A stretch of DNA of 64,000 nucleotides from Thermodesulforhabdus norvegica (GTDB lineage Bacteria; Desulfobacterota; Syntrophobacteria; Syntrophobacterales; Thermodesulforhabdaceae). A program made the translations under genes and the position numbers. Every line of letters starts with the position of its first letter. Position 1 is the first letter of the stretch. Below the pieces are notes generated by a model. That model had not been told where the DNA came from. It was given only the letters and a program-made list of their open reading frames with translations, and ran no database searches. This document shows positions 26,145 through 34,068 of this stretch, piece after piece. The stretch covers positions 109,947 to 173,946 of the forward strand of contig NZ_FOUU01000005.1 of NCBI RefSeq assembly GCF_900114975.1. Direction: 5' to 3'.

Positions 26145-26706
26145 CAGGCCTATCCTTTTCAAAGTATCTCGGCTTCATGTACTCGGCGGCCAGCCTGACA
26201 TAATGTTTTGCCGTGTGGACAATCCATTCTATTTCCCGGTCCTCGAGCTTTCTCTGCACCTTTGCCGGAACCCCTGTCACGAGCGATCCGGCCGGGACCC
26301 TTGTACCCGGGGTCACCACCGCTCCTCCAGCAATTACGCAGTGACTTTCAATATAGGCTCCGTCCATTATGACAGCGCCCATCCCTATCAAGCACTCGTC
26401 TTCGATGGTGCATCCGTGTACCACGGCCCGATGTCCTATGGTAACCCGACTGCCGATGTTCAGCGGAAATCTGTCGGTTGTTACATGGAGTGTGGAGTGA
26501 TCCTGTATGTTCGTTTCATCACCCACCCTGATGAAGTGGACGTCTCCTCTTATTACCGTGTGAAACCAGACGCTCGTATGGTTCCCCAGAACAACATCAC
26601 CTATAACCCAGGCGCCCGGTGCGATGTAAACGTTTTCGCCCAATTGAGGAAACTTGTCTTTGTAGGCCAGAAGACCTTCCATGAGTCTCGACTCCTCCCG
26701 ATTCAT
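26125..26706 (-). CDS. Gamma carbonic anhydrase family protein
   Basis: 193 residues with a left-handed beta-helix built from hexapeptide repeats (GDVVLGNHTSVWFHTVIRG and similar turns). The three metal-binding histidines of gamma carbonic anhydrases are visible in IQDHSTLHV and IGHRAVVHGC. Many such proteins (YrdA/PaaY type) have weak or unknown activity, so hydration of CO2 is a family expectation only. The ATG overlaps the threonine synthase stop (ATGA); it is the last gene of the long minus-strand operon. Confidence 0.88.
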   Translation of the reverse strand: MNREESRLMEGLLAYKDKFPQLGENVYIAPGAWVIGDVVLGNHTSVWFHTVIRGDVHFIRVGDETNIQDHSTLHVTTDRFPLNIGSRVTIGHRAVVHGCTIEDECLIGMGAVIMDGAYIESHCVIAGGAVVTPGTRVPAGSLVTGVPAKVQRKLEDREIEWIVHTAKHYVRLAAEYMKPRYFEKDRPVRGFLR

Positions 26707-28202
26707 TGGAGATTGAGAATTCGCGCTATTTCTTCTGCCGCGTATTGGACGAATTTTCTGAATTCTTCGTCAGAAAGTTGCTTATTGGAGGCTGGAGATG
26801 GAATGTCCGGCGGCGGTTCCAGAGTCAGCGGAGCATTCTTGAGTTCTTCTCTTGGAACAACCTCGTACTCGGGTTCAAAGGAATCGGTAAAATACTTTTC
26901 CTGGAACACCGAAAACTTCAGCGAGTGTGCCGTTGCATCAAGGACTCCGTGCATGTTTTTGCTAATCCTTCCTTCGAGGACAAGGCGTTTCAGTCCGGCG
27001 AGACACTCACCTCCCTGAGTACAGGCTATGTGGCCGTTACGGTTGGCCGTAAGCATTGAGTCCATGATTTCCTGTTCGGATACCTCCACCACCATAAAAG
27101 CATCTGCCCGACCTGCCGTATCTCTGTACCTTTCCACAAGCTCGATGACCCTTGGCATTGAAACGGGGTTTCCTATCATAGCCGCCTGGGCAACACTGGG
27201 TCTCACCTTAACGGGACGGAACACCCGTCTGCGGGGATCCGACTCCAGGTAGTAGAGATAGACGGGGTTTGCGTGCTCGGATTGGACCCCAGCGATCACC
27301 GGAAGTTCCGTTATTATTCCAAGATCATAAAGTTTCAGAAAGCCGCTTAAAACGGCGGTGATATTCCCCGCATTGCCGATGGGCACGACCACCACCAGAT
27401 TCCCCGTGTCGTATTCAAACTGCTGGGCAATCTCGAAACTGTAAGACTCCTGTCCCAGAATGCGCCAGGCATTTTTGGAGTTCATCAGTGCAACCGGATA
27501 GTGTTCTGAAAGGTACTCAACGACCTTCATACAGTCGTCAAACACACCCGGAAGCTCAATTACCGTTGCTCCATTGCCCAGAGGCTGGCTTAACTGTTGT
27601 GGTGTGACCCTGCCTCTTGGAAGAAGTACGGCAGAGCGAACCTCATTGGCAAAGTAGGATGCATACAACGCCGCGGAAGCAGAAGTATCGCCCGTGGATG
27701 CGCAAAGGGCTATCACATTTTTTAAACCCTTCTCCCCGGTCAAATAATTCAGATAGGAGAAGGCACTGGCCATGCCTCTATCTTTAAAAGATGCACTGGG
27801 GTTCTGGCCGTCGTTCTTAAAAGAAAAAGAAATACCCGCCCAATCGCATAATGCCCGATTGGCATGAACCACAGGAGTATGGCCTTCACCGAGATAGACT
27901 ACGTATTTCAACGGTATAATGGAGCCCAGCAACTCGTGAAATCGATATATCCCTCTAACAGCGGTCTCATTCAGCATGCTCCGGTAATCGAAAACGTCCC
28001 GCCACACATCACCGGGGACTTTTTTTAGGCGATCCCATTCACGGTCTTCTATCAAAAGAACTCCACCACACTCAGGGCATACGTAGAGGAGCGAATCTAT
28101 GGGATGAACCGAGTTACAGCCCAGGCACCTGTACTGGTAAAAACCCGACGGCTTGGGAATGATAAGGTCTCTTATGTTTTGAGGAATCCGGTCAACTCGC
28201 AT
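26703..28202 (-). CDS. thrC: Threonine synthase
   Basis: PLP enzyme making threonine from O-phosphohomoserine. It has an N-terminal zinc-ribbon-like extension (CLGCNSVHPI...CPECGG, residues 25-45), typical of long ThrC proteins, and the PLP-lysine motif NPSASFKDRG. A C-terminal PLP-phosphate loop region includes VPIGNAGNI. At 499 residues it is in the upper range for the short-branch ThrC family. It lies 21 bp downstream of an MlaC-like gene that follows the liv transporter genes. Confidence 0.92.
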   Translation of the reverse strand: MRVDRIPQNIRDLIIPKPSGFYQYRCLGCNSVHPIDSLLYVCPECGGVLLIEDREWDRLKKVPGDVWRDVFDYRSMLNETAVRGIYRFHELLGSIIPLKYVVYLGEGHTPVVHANRALCDWAGISFSFKNDGQNPSASFKDRGMASAFSYLNYLTGEKGLKNVIALCASTGDTSASAALYASYFANEVRSAVLLPRGRVTPQQLSQPLGNGATVIELPGVFDDCMKVVEYLSEHYPVALMNSKNAWRILGQESYSFEIAQQFEYDTGNLVVVVPIGNAGNITAVLSGFLKLYDLGIITELPVIAGVQSEHANPVYLYYLESDPRRRVFRPVKVRPSVAQAAMIGNPVSMPRVIELVERYRDTAGRADAFMVVEVSEQEIMDSMLTANRNGHIACTQGGECLAGLKRLVLEGRISKNMHGVLDATAHSLKFSVFQEKYFTDSFEPEYEVVPREELKNAPLTLEPPPDIPSPASNKQLSDEEFRKFVQYAAEEIARILNLQ

Positions 28203-28223
28203 AAGCTCCCATCCTGACAGAGA

Positions 28224-28922
28224 TCAGTTTTTCGCCGTTATTTCACTAACGTCTGCCGATGTTTCCTCTTCGGCTTTTTCTTTCATGCGCCTCAGTAGTT
28301 CTGCAAAGGAGTTTTCCCTGATTATTTTCTGGCATTGAGTCCTCAGGTTTCTTACAAGGCTCACTCCGTCAAGGTAAACATCTCTGATAAGCCAGCCGTC
28401 TCCGCTTCTTTCAAGCCTGAAGTCTATGTCAACGCGCCCCTCTTCTTCATGATATACGGAGGTATAGACCATGGCCTTGCTACCTATGACCTTGATGTCC
28501 CGGATCTCGATTTCGAGGTCTTTGAAAAATTTTGCGGTGTTAGGGTAGGCTACTTTTTCGAGCAGTTCCACAAAGAGACTTTCAAACTGGCTTCGTCCTG
28601 AGGGGCCCACTCTATCCCAGTAGGAATCGAGGGCGTAGCGGCTTATGCCGTCTATGTCTATGAGTTCCGTTATCTCATCGTAGAGCTTTTCGTTTTTCTG
28701 CAGGTCTGCGGACGTAAGGGTTGTGGACGAGTCCTCGGTGTACCTGATGGAGCGAATCTTGTTTATCAGGTCGTCAATTGTGGCCTTTGGATCCGCCTGG
28801 GTTGCCGCCGAGCATAAGGGAGCAAGGAGCGTCGCCATAAGGCAGAAGAAGATGCCGATCCATAAGGGAATACCAGAGAAGGGGGTTGTAAGTTTCCCTG
28901 TCTTGAGGCTTCCGGCCATCAT
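28224..28922 (-). CDS. MlaC/Ttg2D-family periplasmic phospholipid-binding protein
   Basis: 232 residues with an N-terminal signal segment (IPLWIGIFFCLMATLLAPLCSA) and the MlaC fold region: ISRYALDSYWDRVGPSGRSQFESLF followed by VDIDFRLERSGDGWLIRDVYLDGVSLVRNLR. MlaC proteins ferry phospholipids between the membranes; HpnM homologues serve hopanoid export. No mlaD/E/F genes are adjacent, and it sits between livF and thrC, so its partner system must be elsewhere. Confidence 0.87.
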   Translation of the reverse strand: MMAGSLKTGKLTTPFSGIPLWIGIFFCLMATLLAPLCSAATQADPKATIDDLINKIRSIRYTEDSSTTLTSADLQKNEKLYDEITELIDIDGISRYALDSYWDRVGPSGRSQFESLFVELLEKVAYPNTAKFFKDLEIEIRDIKVIGSKAMVYTSVYHEEEGRVDIDFRLERSGDGWLIRDVYLDGVSLVRNLRTQCQKIIRENSFAELLRRMKEKAEEETSADVSEITAKN

Positions 28923-28937
28923 ATTCCATCCCCGTGT

Positions 28938-29639
28938 TCATTCACCCAGATAGGCCTTTCTGACTCTCTCGTCTTCCAGCAATTCCTTTCCCGTTCCTTT
29001 TAATACCACACGACCGGTTTCCAGTACATAGCCGTAATGGGCGATATTGAGAGCTGCCATGGCATTCTGCTCGACCAGAAGTATTGTGGATCCCTGCTGG
29101 TTTATGGTCTGGATGGTTTCGAAAACTTCTTCCACGACAAGCGGTGCAAGTCCCAGAGACGGTTCGTCCAGAAGCACCAGGCTGGGTCGGCTCATGAGAG
29201 CCCGCCCGAGTGCCAGCATCTGCTGTTCGCCGCCGCTCAGGGTTCCGGCAAGCTGTTTTCTTCTTTCCGCCAATCTCGGAAACAGGGAAAAAACCCACTC
29301 CAGATCTTTTTGAAATTCCTGAGGAGGGCGATTGTAGGCTCCCAGTTCGAGGTTTTCGATAACCGTCAGATTGGCAAAAACCCGTCTCCCTTCAGGGCTT
29401 ATCCCGATACCCCGACGCATGATTTCGTGGGTTTTCAACCGGGTCAGGTCTTCTCCGTTGAAAACTATCCGGCCCTGTCTGGGCCTTACCAGCCCAACGA
29501 TGCTTCGAAGGGTGGTGGTTTTACCCGCACCGTTTGCTCCTATCAGGGTGACGATCTGGCCTTTTTCTACCTTCACGCTTATCCCTTTAAGAGCGTGAAT
29601 CCCGCCGTAGTAAACGTGGATATTATCGACGAGCAGCAT
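28938..29639 (-). CDS. livF: Branched-chain amino acid ABC transporter, ATPase LivF
   Basis: 233 residues counting from MLLVDNIHVYYGG, the normal LivF start, preceded by GGGAGAG; upstream in-frame codons are read-through of livG. Walker A GANGAGKTT, signature LSGGEQQ and Walker B LVLLDEPSLGL are intact. It overlaps livG by 17 bp. Confidence 0.95.
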   Translation of the reverse strand: MLLVDNIHVYYGGIHALKGISVKVEKGQIVTLIGANGAGKTTTLRSIVGLVRPRQGRIVFNGEDLTRLKTHEIMRRGIGISPEGRRVFANLTVIENLELGAYNRPPQEFQKDLEWVFSLFPRLAERRKQLAGTLSGGEQQMLALGRALMSRPSLVLLDEPSLGLAPLVVEEVFETIQTINQQGSTILLVEQNAMAALNIAHYGYVLETGRVVLKGTGKELLEDERVRKAYLGE

Positions 29640-30417
29640 GTTTAGGCTCTCCCAGATAGGCTTTAATGACCTCCGGATTGTTCTGAATCTCCTCAGGTGT
29701 CCCTTCCGCAATTGTGTTACCGTAATCCAGAACCTTGATCCGTTCACATAAGCCCATTACAAATTTCATGTCGTGTTCGATTAGAAATATCGTGAGGTTG
29801 AATCGGTCCCGTATTTTTCTCACGAATTGAGCGAGTTCCATCGTTTCTTGAGGGTTCATCCCCGCAGCGGGCTCATCGAGAAGGAGCAACTTCGGAGACG
29901 TTGCAAGGGCTCTGGCTATTTCAAGCCTTCTCTGCTGTCCGTAGGGCAGCGCACCGGCTTTTTCGCCTGCAAGGTGCGCAAGCCCCACCTCTCTGAGGAT
30001 TTCCATTGCCTCTTCACGCATCTGTTCCTCTTCTGCCCGATATTTTCTCAACCCCAGTATAGCATGCCAGAAGGAGGATCTTAGCCTGTGATGGTATGAA
30101 ACCATCACGTTATCGATCACGGTAAGATCGTTAAAAAGCCGGATGTTCTGAAACGTTCTGGCTATACCCTTAGCCGTTATCCTGTAAGGTGGATAGCCGG
30201 TGATGTCCTCATCCTGCCAGATTATCCTTCCCGAAGTCGGGACAAGCATTCCGGTAATCATGTTGAAGACGGTGGTCTTGCCGGCTCCGTTGGGGCCTAT
30301 AAGCCCCATGAGTTCGCCGCCTTTAAGGGTAAGAGAAAAGTTGTTCACGGCCACGAGGCCGCCGAATCGCATCGTGAGTTCTCGTGCTTCAAAAAACACG
30401 GAATTTCCGCCGTTCAT
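29623..30417 (-). CDS. livG: Branched-chain amino acid ABC transporter, ATPase LivG
   Basis: 264 residues from MNGGNSVFFEARELTMRFGG; the ATG at 30417 overlaps the livM stop (ATGA), which decides the start over an upstream in-frame ATG. Walker A GPNGAGKTT, signature PYGQQRRLEIARAL and Walker B LLLLDEPAAGM are present, with the LivG-type C-terminal NPEVIKAYLGE. Confidence 0.95.
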   Translation of the reverse strand: MNGGNSVFFEARELTMRFGGLVAVNNFSLTLKGGELMGLIGPNGAGKTTVFNMITGMLVPTSGRIIWQDEDITGYPPYRITAKGIARTFQNIRLFNDLTVIDNVMVSYHHRLRSSFWHAILGLRKYRAEEEQMREEAMEILREVGLAHLAGEKAGALPYGQQRRLEIARALATSPKLLLLDEPAAGMNPQETMELAQFVRKIRDRFNLTIFLIEHDMKFVMGLCERIKVLDYGNTIAEGTPEEIQNNPEVIKAYLGEPKHAARR

Positions 30418-31457
30418 GCCCTCTGACTCCTGAAGAGCTTTTCGATCAGCCAATCCCAGCTGAATTCGTTTCTCCCTGTTATTCCTCTTCGGGCGAAGAT
30501 GATAACCAGCATCAGGATAATACTGAATATAACCATTCTCATTCCCGGAATTCCCGGAATATGAACCGGCCCTATGTCAATGGGGCTTTCAACTACTCGA
30601 AGGGCTTCGCCTCCCCAGGCAAAGAGTGTTGCTCCGATCACCGCTCCGGTGGTGCTACCAAGCCCCCCGACAACTATTATGATCAGAAGATTGAAGGTAA
30701 GAAAGAAGGTAAACAGGGTGGGGGAGATTGTGGTAATGAGGTGAGCCAGAAGGCCGCCTGCAACGCCGGAAAAAAAGGCGCTCACCAGAAAGGCAAGCAT
30801 GAGGTGACGAAAGGGGTCTATTCCCATGGCCTTGGCCGCAATTTCGTCTTCACGAATGGCTTTCATCGCAAGGCCCCAGCTACTGTTTATGAGCCTCTGT
30901 ACGGCGATAATCGTAATTATGGCTATGCTCCAGGACCACCACACGTTGGTGTAAGGTGTCAGCCCTTTTAGACCAAGAGGCCCGTTTGTGACATTCTGAA
31001 GAGCATTGCAGAGTACCCTGACCACTTCGCCGAAACCCAGTGTTACAATGGCAAGGTAGTCTCCTCTCACCCGCAGAACCGGAAAGCTTATCAGAAAGGC
31101 AAAAAAAGTGGTTACCAGACCTGCCGCAACCAGGCTGACAACAAAAGGAACCTGAATTGAATTCAGAGGCCAGATAAGAGGCTCGATAATGAAGCTCAAC
31201 TGTTTTTCCGCCGGGCTCATGGTGAGCAGTGCGGACGTGTAGGCCCCTATGGTGATAAAGGCGTTTGGCCCTAAGTGTAGAAGGCCGCATATACCGTTCA
31301 CCAGGTTGTAACTTACCGCAAGGGTAATGAAAACCGCTATGTTGTTGAGTATCCTTATCTGGTATTCCGTGCCGTACTTCTGAAAAAACCACAAAACCGT
31401 ATATATGATAAGAATGCTTACGCAGTTGAGGATCAGGTTTCGTGTCTTTTTTGTCAT
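30414..31457 (-). CDS. livM: Branched-chain amino acid ABC transporter permease LivM
   Basis: 347 residues, about ten membrane segments. The family landmarks YNLVNGICGLLHLGPNAFITIGAYTSA and VRGDYLAIVTLGFGEVVRVL are clear. It starts 19 bp after livH and overlaps livG by four bases. Confidence 0.94.
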   Translation of the reverse strand: MTKKTRNLILNCVSILIIYTVLWFFQKYGTEYQIRILNNIAVFITLAVSYNLVNGICGLLHLGPNAFITIGAYTSALLTMSPAEKQLSFIIEPLIWPLNSIQVPFVVSLVAAGLVTTFFAFLISFPVLRVRGDYLAIVTLGFGEVVRVLCNALQNVTNGPLGLKGLTPYTNVWWSWSIAIITIIAVQRLINSSWGLAMKAIREDEIAAKAMGIDPFRHLMLAFLVSAFFSGVAGGLLAHLITTISPTLFTFFLTFNLLIIIVVGGLGSTTGAVIGATLFAWGGEALRVVESPIDIGPVHIPGIPGMRMVIFSIILMLVIIFARRGITGRNEFSWDWLIEKLFRSQRA

Positions 31458-31476
31458 TGTCTCAGGTGAGTCCTCC

Positions 31477-32370
31477 TTAAGTTTTTTCTACAATGGGTTC
31501 CCCCATTATCCCGGTAGGTCTGAAAAGAAGAACAAGGATGAGAATTACAAAGGCAAAGGCGTCTCTGTACTGAGCCAGCTCGGGCATGAAGGCCACGAGG
31601 AGTATTTCCCCGACTCCCAGGAGAAATCCTCCCAGAACGGCACCTATTATGTTTCCAATACCCCCGAGAACGGCCGCAATAAAGGCCTTTAACCCCGGTA
31701 TAACGCCCATGAAGGGGTTTACCTGAGGGTACTTCATTGCCCACATGATACCACCAGCGGCGGCAAGTGTTGAGCCCAGCAGGAAAGTCAGGGCTATTAT
31801 TCTGTCGAGATCAATGCCCATCAGTCTCGTTGTTTCGAAATCTCTGGATGCCGCCCGCATGGCCTTGCCCGCTTTGGTGTAGTAAACGATGTAGAGAAGA
31901 CCGAAAAGAAGCATCAGGGTTATAATCGGAGTATATATCGTGAGCATCTGAACCCTGACCCCGCCTATTTCAATAACCTTTGCAAACAATTGGGGTCGTG
32001 GAAAGGCCTTGGGAACACCGCCTATGATGACAAGGGCAAGATTTTCCAGCAGGAAGCTTGCTCCTATGGCCGATATGAGCAGAGATATTCTCGGGGCATC
32101 GCGCAGCGGCTTATAGGCACAACGATCCAGCAGGATACCAACAAAACCGGTAACCGCCATTGCCACCGGGAAGCTCAGATACCAGGGCAGAGAGAAAAGG
32201 GATATACCGTATATTGCCGTGTAAGCGGCAACCATGAGAAGATCGCCGTGGGCAAAATTTATCAGCCTTAAAATTCCGTAAACCATTGTATAACCTATGG
32301 CAACCAGGCCGTAGAGGCTGCCGAGAGAAATTCCATTGGTAAGCTGCTGAAGGAAGATTTGTGTAGTCAC
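31477..32370 (-). CDS. livH: Branched-chain amino acid ABC transporter permease LivH
   Basis: 297 residues with about eight membrane segments, starting with the typical LTNGISLGSLYGLVAIGYTM and containing RLINFAHGDLLMVAAY. Together with LivM it forms the membrane channel. A terminator-like hairpin separates it from the binding-protein gene. Confidence 0.95.
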   Translation of the reverse strand: MTTQIFLQQLTNGISLGSLYGLVAIGYTMVYGILRLINFAHGDLLMVAAYTAIYGISLFSLPWYLSFPVAMAVTGFVGILLDRCAYKPLRDAPRISLLISAIGASFLLENLALVIIGGVPKAFPRPQLFAKVIEIGGVRVQMLTIYTPIITLMLLFGLLYIVYYTKAGKAMRAASRDFETTRLMGIDLDRIIALTFLLGSTLAAAGGIMWAMKYPQVNPFMGVIPGLKAFIAAVLGGIGNIIGAVLGGFLLGVGEILLVAFMPELAQYRDAFAFVILILVLLFRPTGIMGEPIVEKT

Positions 32371-32416
32371 TTTAAGCGCCGATCTCCTTTCTCACAGAGG
32401 TTTTCTACCCGGTCGT

Positions 32417-32446
32417 AAAAAAGGCAGAGAGTCGGTCCTCTCTGCC
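32417..32446 (-). terminator. Rho-independent terminator between livK and livH
   Basis: A 9-bp perfect stem GGCAGAGAG/CTCTCTGCC with a six-base loop, followed on the minus strand by TTTTTT. It is placed so that most transcripts stop after the binding-protein gene, giving more LivK than permease, as is common for ABC importers. Confidence 0.85.
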
Positions 32447-32481
32447 CTCATGATCACAGGCCCAAAGGGCTCCCTTCGGTT

Positions 32482-33612
32482 TTACGGATTTACCGTTGTT
32501 ACGTAAACAAACTTCCCGTTTTCAACCTTATTTATGACAACACTTTTAATGGGGTTACCGCCTTCACCCATAGTGATTATACCGGAAACTCCTTCAAAAT
32601 CCTTGGTGGCCGCCAGAGCATCCCTGATTTTGGTACCGTCGGTGGAACCGGCCTGTTCAATGGCATTTACCAGAAGGAAATAGGCATCGGCGGCAAGAGC
32701 GCCAAAAGCATTGGCTTCCTTCTTATACTTTTCTTCGTAGCGCCTTATGTACTCCTTGGCCCTCTCGGTGGTGGCCGCTTCTTTGTGGAAGTGAGCGGTG
32801 AAATACATGTTCTCTACGGCCTTCCCGCCGATCTGGATCAGCTCATCGGCCTGAGCGCCGTCACCGGTAAGAATCGGGACGTTGATCCCCAGGTCTCGTG
32901 CCTGCTTGGCCATAAGAGCATCTTCAGTGTAGTAGTTGGGCGCATAAATGAGATCGGGATTCGCCGCCTGAATGGCACTCAACTGAGCCGTAAAGTCCTG
33001 GTCTCCTGTCTGGATGTAGGTGGTAGCCACAACTTCGCCACCCAGCTTAACAAATTCCTTAACGAAGAAATTGGCAAGACCTACGCAGTAATCCTGAGCA
33101 ATGTCTATAATGACGGCCGCTTTTTGAGCCTTCAGATGTTCACGGGCAAAACGGGCTGCAACCTGCCCCTGAAAGGGATCTATAAAACAGGCACGGAAGG
33201 CATAATTTTTACCCTGCGTTACAAGAGGATTGGTTGCCGTAGGGCTTATGGATGGTATCTTTGCCGCTTCAGAAATGGGGTTACCTGCCATCGTGTTTCC
33301 GCTTATGGCTTCACCGATGATCCCCACCACTTTTTCCTTTTCAACAAGCCGGCTAACCGCATTGGCCGCTTCGATCTTGTCGCTTTTGGTGTCCACAAGA
33401 ACCAGCTCAATTTCTTTGCCCAGAGCTTTGGGCATCATCTCATTGGCAATCTGGATGCCTTCCCATTCCATCTGTCCGTAAGCAGCAACGGCTCCGGTCA
33501 TCGGCAGGTACACACCGATCTTTATTTTGTCCTGAGCCTGCGTGGGTGGAACGAAAAGGAAACTCACTATCGCCAAAATTGCCAGAAGTCCGACAAACAA
33601 TCTGCCCTTCAT
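32482..33612 (-). CDS. livK: Branched-chain amino acid ABC transporter substrate-binding protein
   Basis: 376 residues with an N-terminal signal peptide (LFVGLLAILAIVSFLFVPPTQA) and a type I periplasmic binding fold: IKIGVYLPMTGAVAAYGQ, VVGIIGEAISGNTMA, and a C-terminal GVSGIITMGEGGNPIKS segment. First gene of the operon. The liv name is given by family and operon; the true ligand may be another amino acid or amide. Confidence 0.92.
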   Translation of the reverse strand: MKGRLFVGLLAILAIVSFLFVPPTQAQDKIKIGVYLPMTGAVAAYGQMEWEGIQIANEMMPKALGKEIELVLVDTKSDKIEAANAVSRLVEKEKVVGIIGEAISGNTMAGNPISEAAKIPSISPTATNPLVTQGKNYAFRACFIDPFQGQVAARFAREHLKAQKAAVIIDIAQDYCVGLANFFVKEFVKLGGEVVATTYIQTGDQDFTAQLSAIQAANPDLIYAPNYYTEDALMAKQARDLGINVPILTGDGAQADELIQIGGKAVENMYFTAHFHKEAATTERAKEYIRRYEEKYKKEANAFGALAADAYFLLVNAIEQAGSTDGTKIRDALAATKDFEGVSGIITMGEGGNPIKSVVINKVENGKFVYVTTVNP

Positions 33613-33681
33613 GATTTTCCTCCTTTTTTTAACTTTAGGGAAAGAAGACCTTACCAGAATACTCTGTCCGATACCGCAACT

Positions 33682-33710
33682 TTATTGTCGTTAAAAAGAA
33701 TTTCTGTCAA
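33682..33710 (-). promoter_or_regulatory. Putative promoter of the liv operon
   Basis: On the minus strand TTGACA, 17 bp, CAATAA: a perfect -35 and a poor -10, about 70-100 bp upstream of livK. Confidence 0.45.
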
Positions 33711-33834
33711 GGAAAAGTAACTCGCCCTTAACACTCCTTGTTCAGAATAACCTTGACACCAAAGACAGGAACATTAGCCTATTAAAAGCATGGACAGAGG
33801 GATGGAGGCAACCCGATAAGGGGAGGAGTTGTTC

Positions 33835-34068
33835 ATGGGTGAAGATTTTGATCTGGATTTCGATAAGATCGGCGAAGAGGATTATCAGCTCGCAGATGAG
33901 ATGGCACTGCGCAAGTTCCGGAAAAATGTCGGCAATCCCAGCAGGCGCCGTCAGGAACTGGAAATGCTCTTAAAGGAGGAGCTTGGGAAGCCCGAAGAAA
34001 TTCGAGATGCTCAGAAGATTGCCTGGCTGGAAGAGGAGTTGAAAACCTTTGAACATCGAGATTCCTGA
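33835..34068 (+). CDS. Small acidic coiled-coil protein of unknown function
   Basis: 77 residues from the ATG at 33835, which is seven bases from a GGGGAGGAG ribosome binding site (an upstream in-frame TTG is ignored). The N-terminus is acidic (MGEDFDLDFDKIGEEDYQ) and the rest is a charged helix (RRRQELEMLLKEELGKPEE...). I do not recognise it. Its stop overlaps the M16 peptidase ATG by one base, so the two are co-translated. Confidence 0.75.
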   Translation: MGEDFDLDFDKIGEEDYQLADEMALRKFRKNVGNPSRRRQELEMLLKEELGKPEEIRDAQKIAWLEEELKTFEHRDS

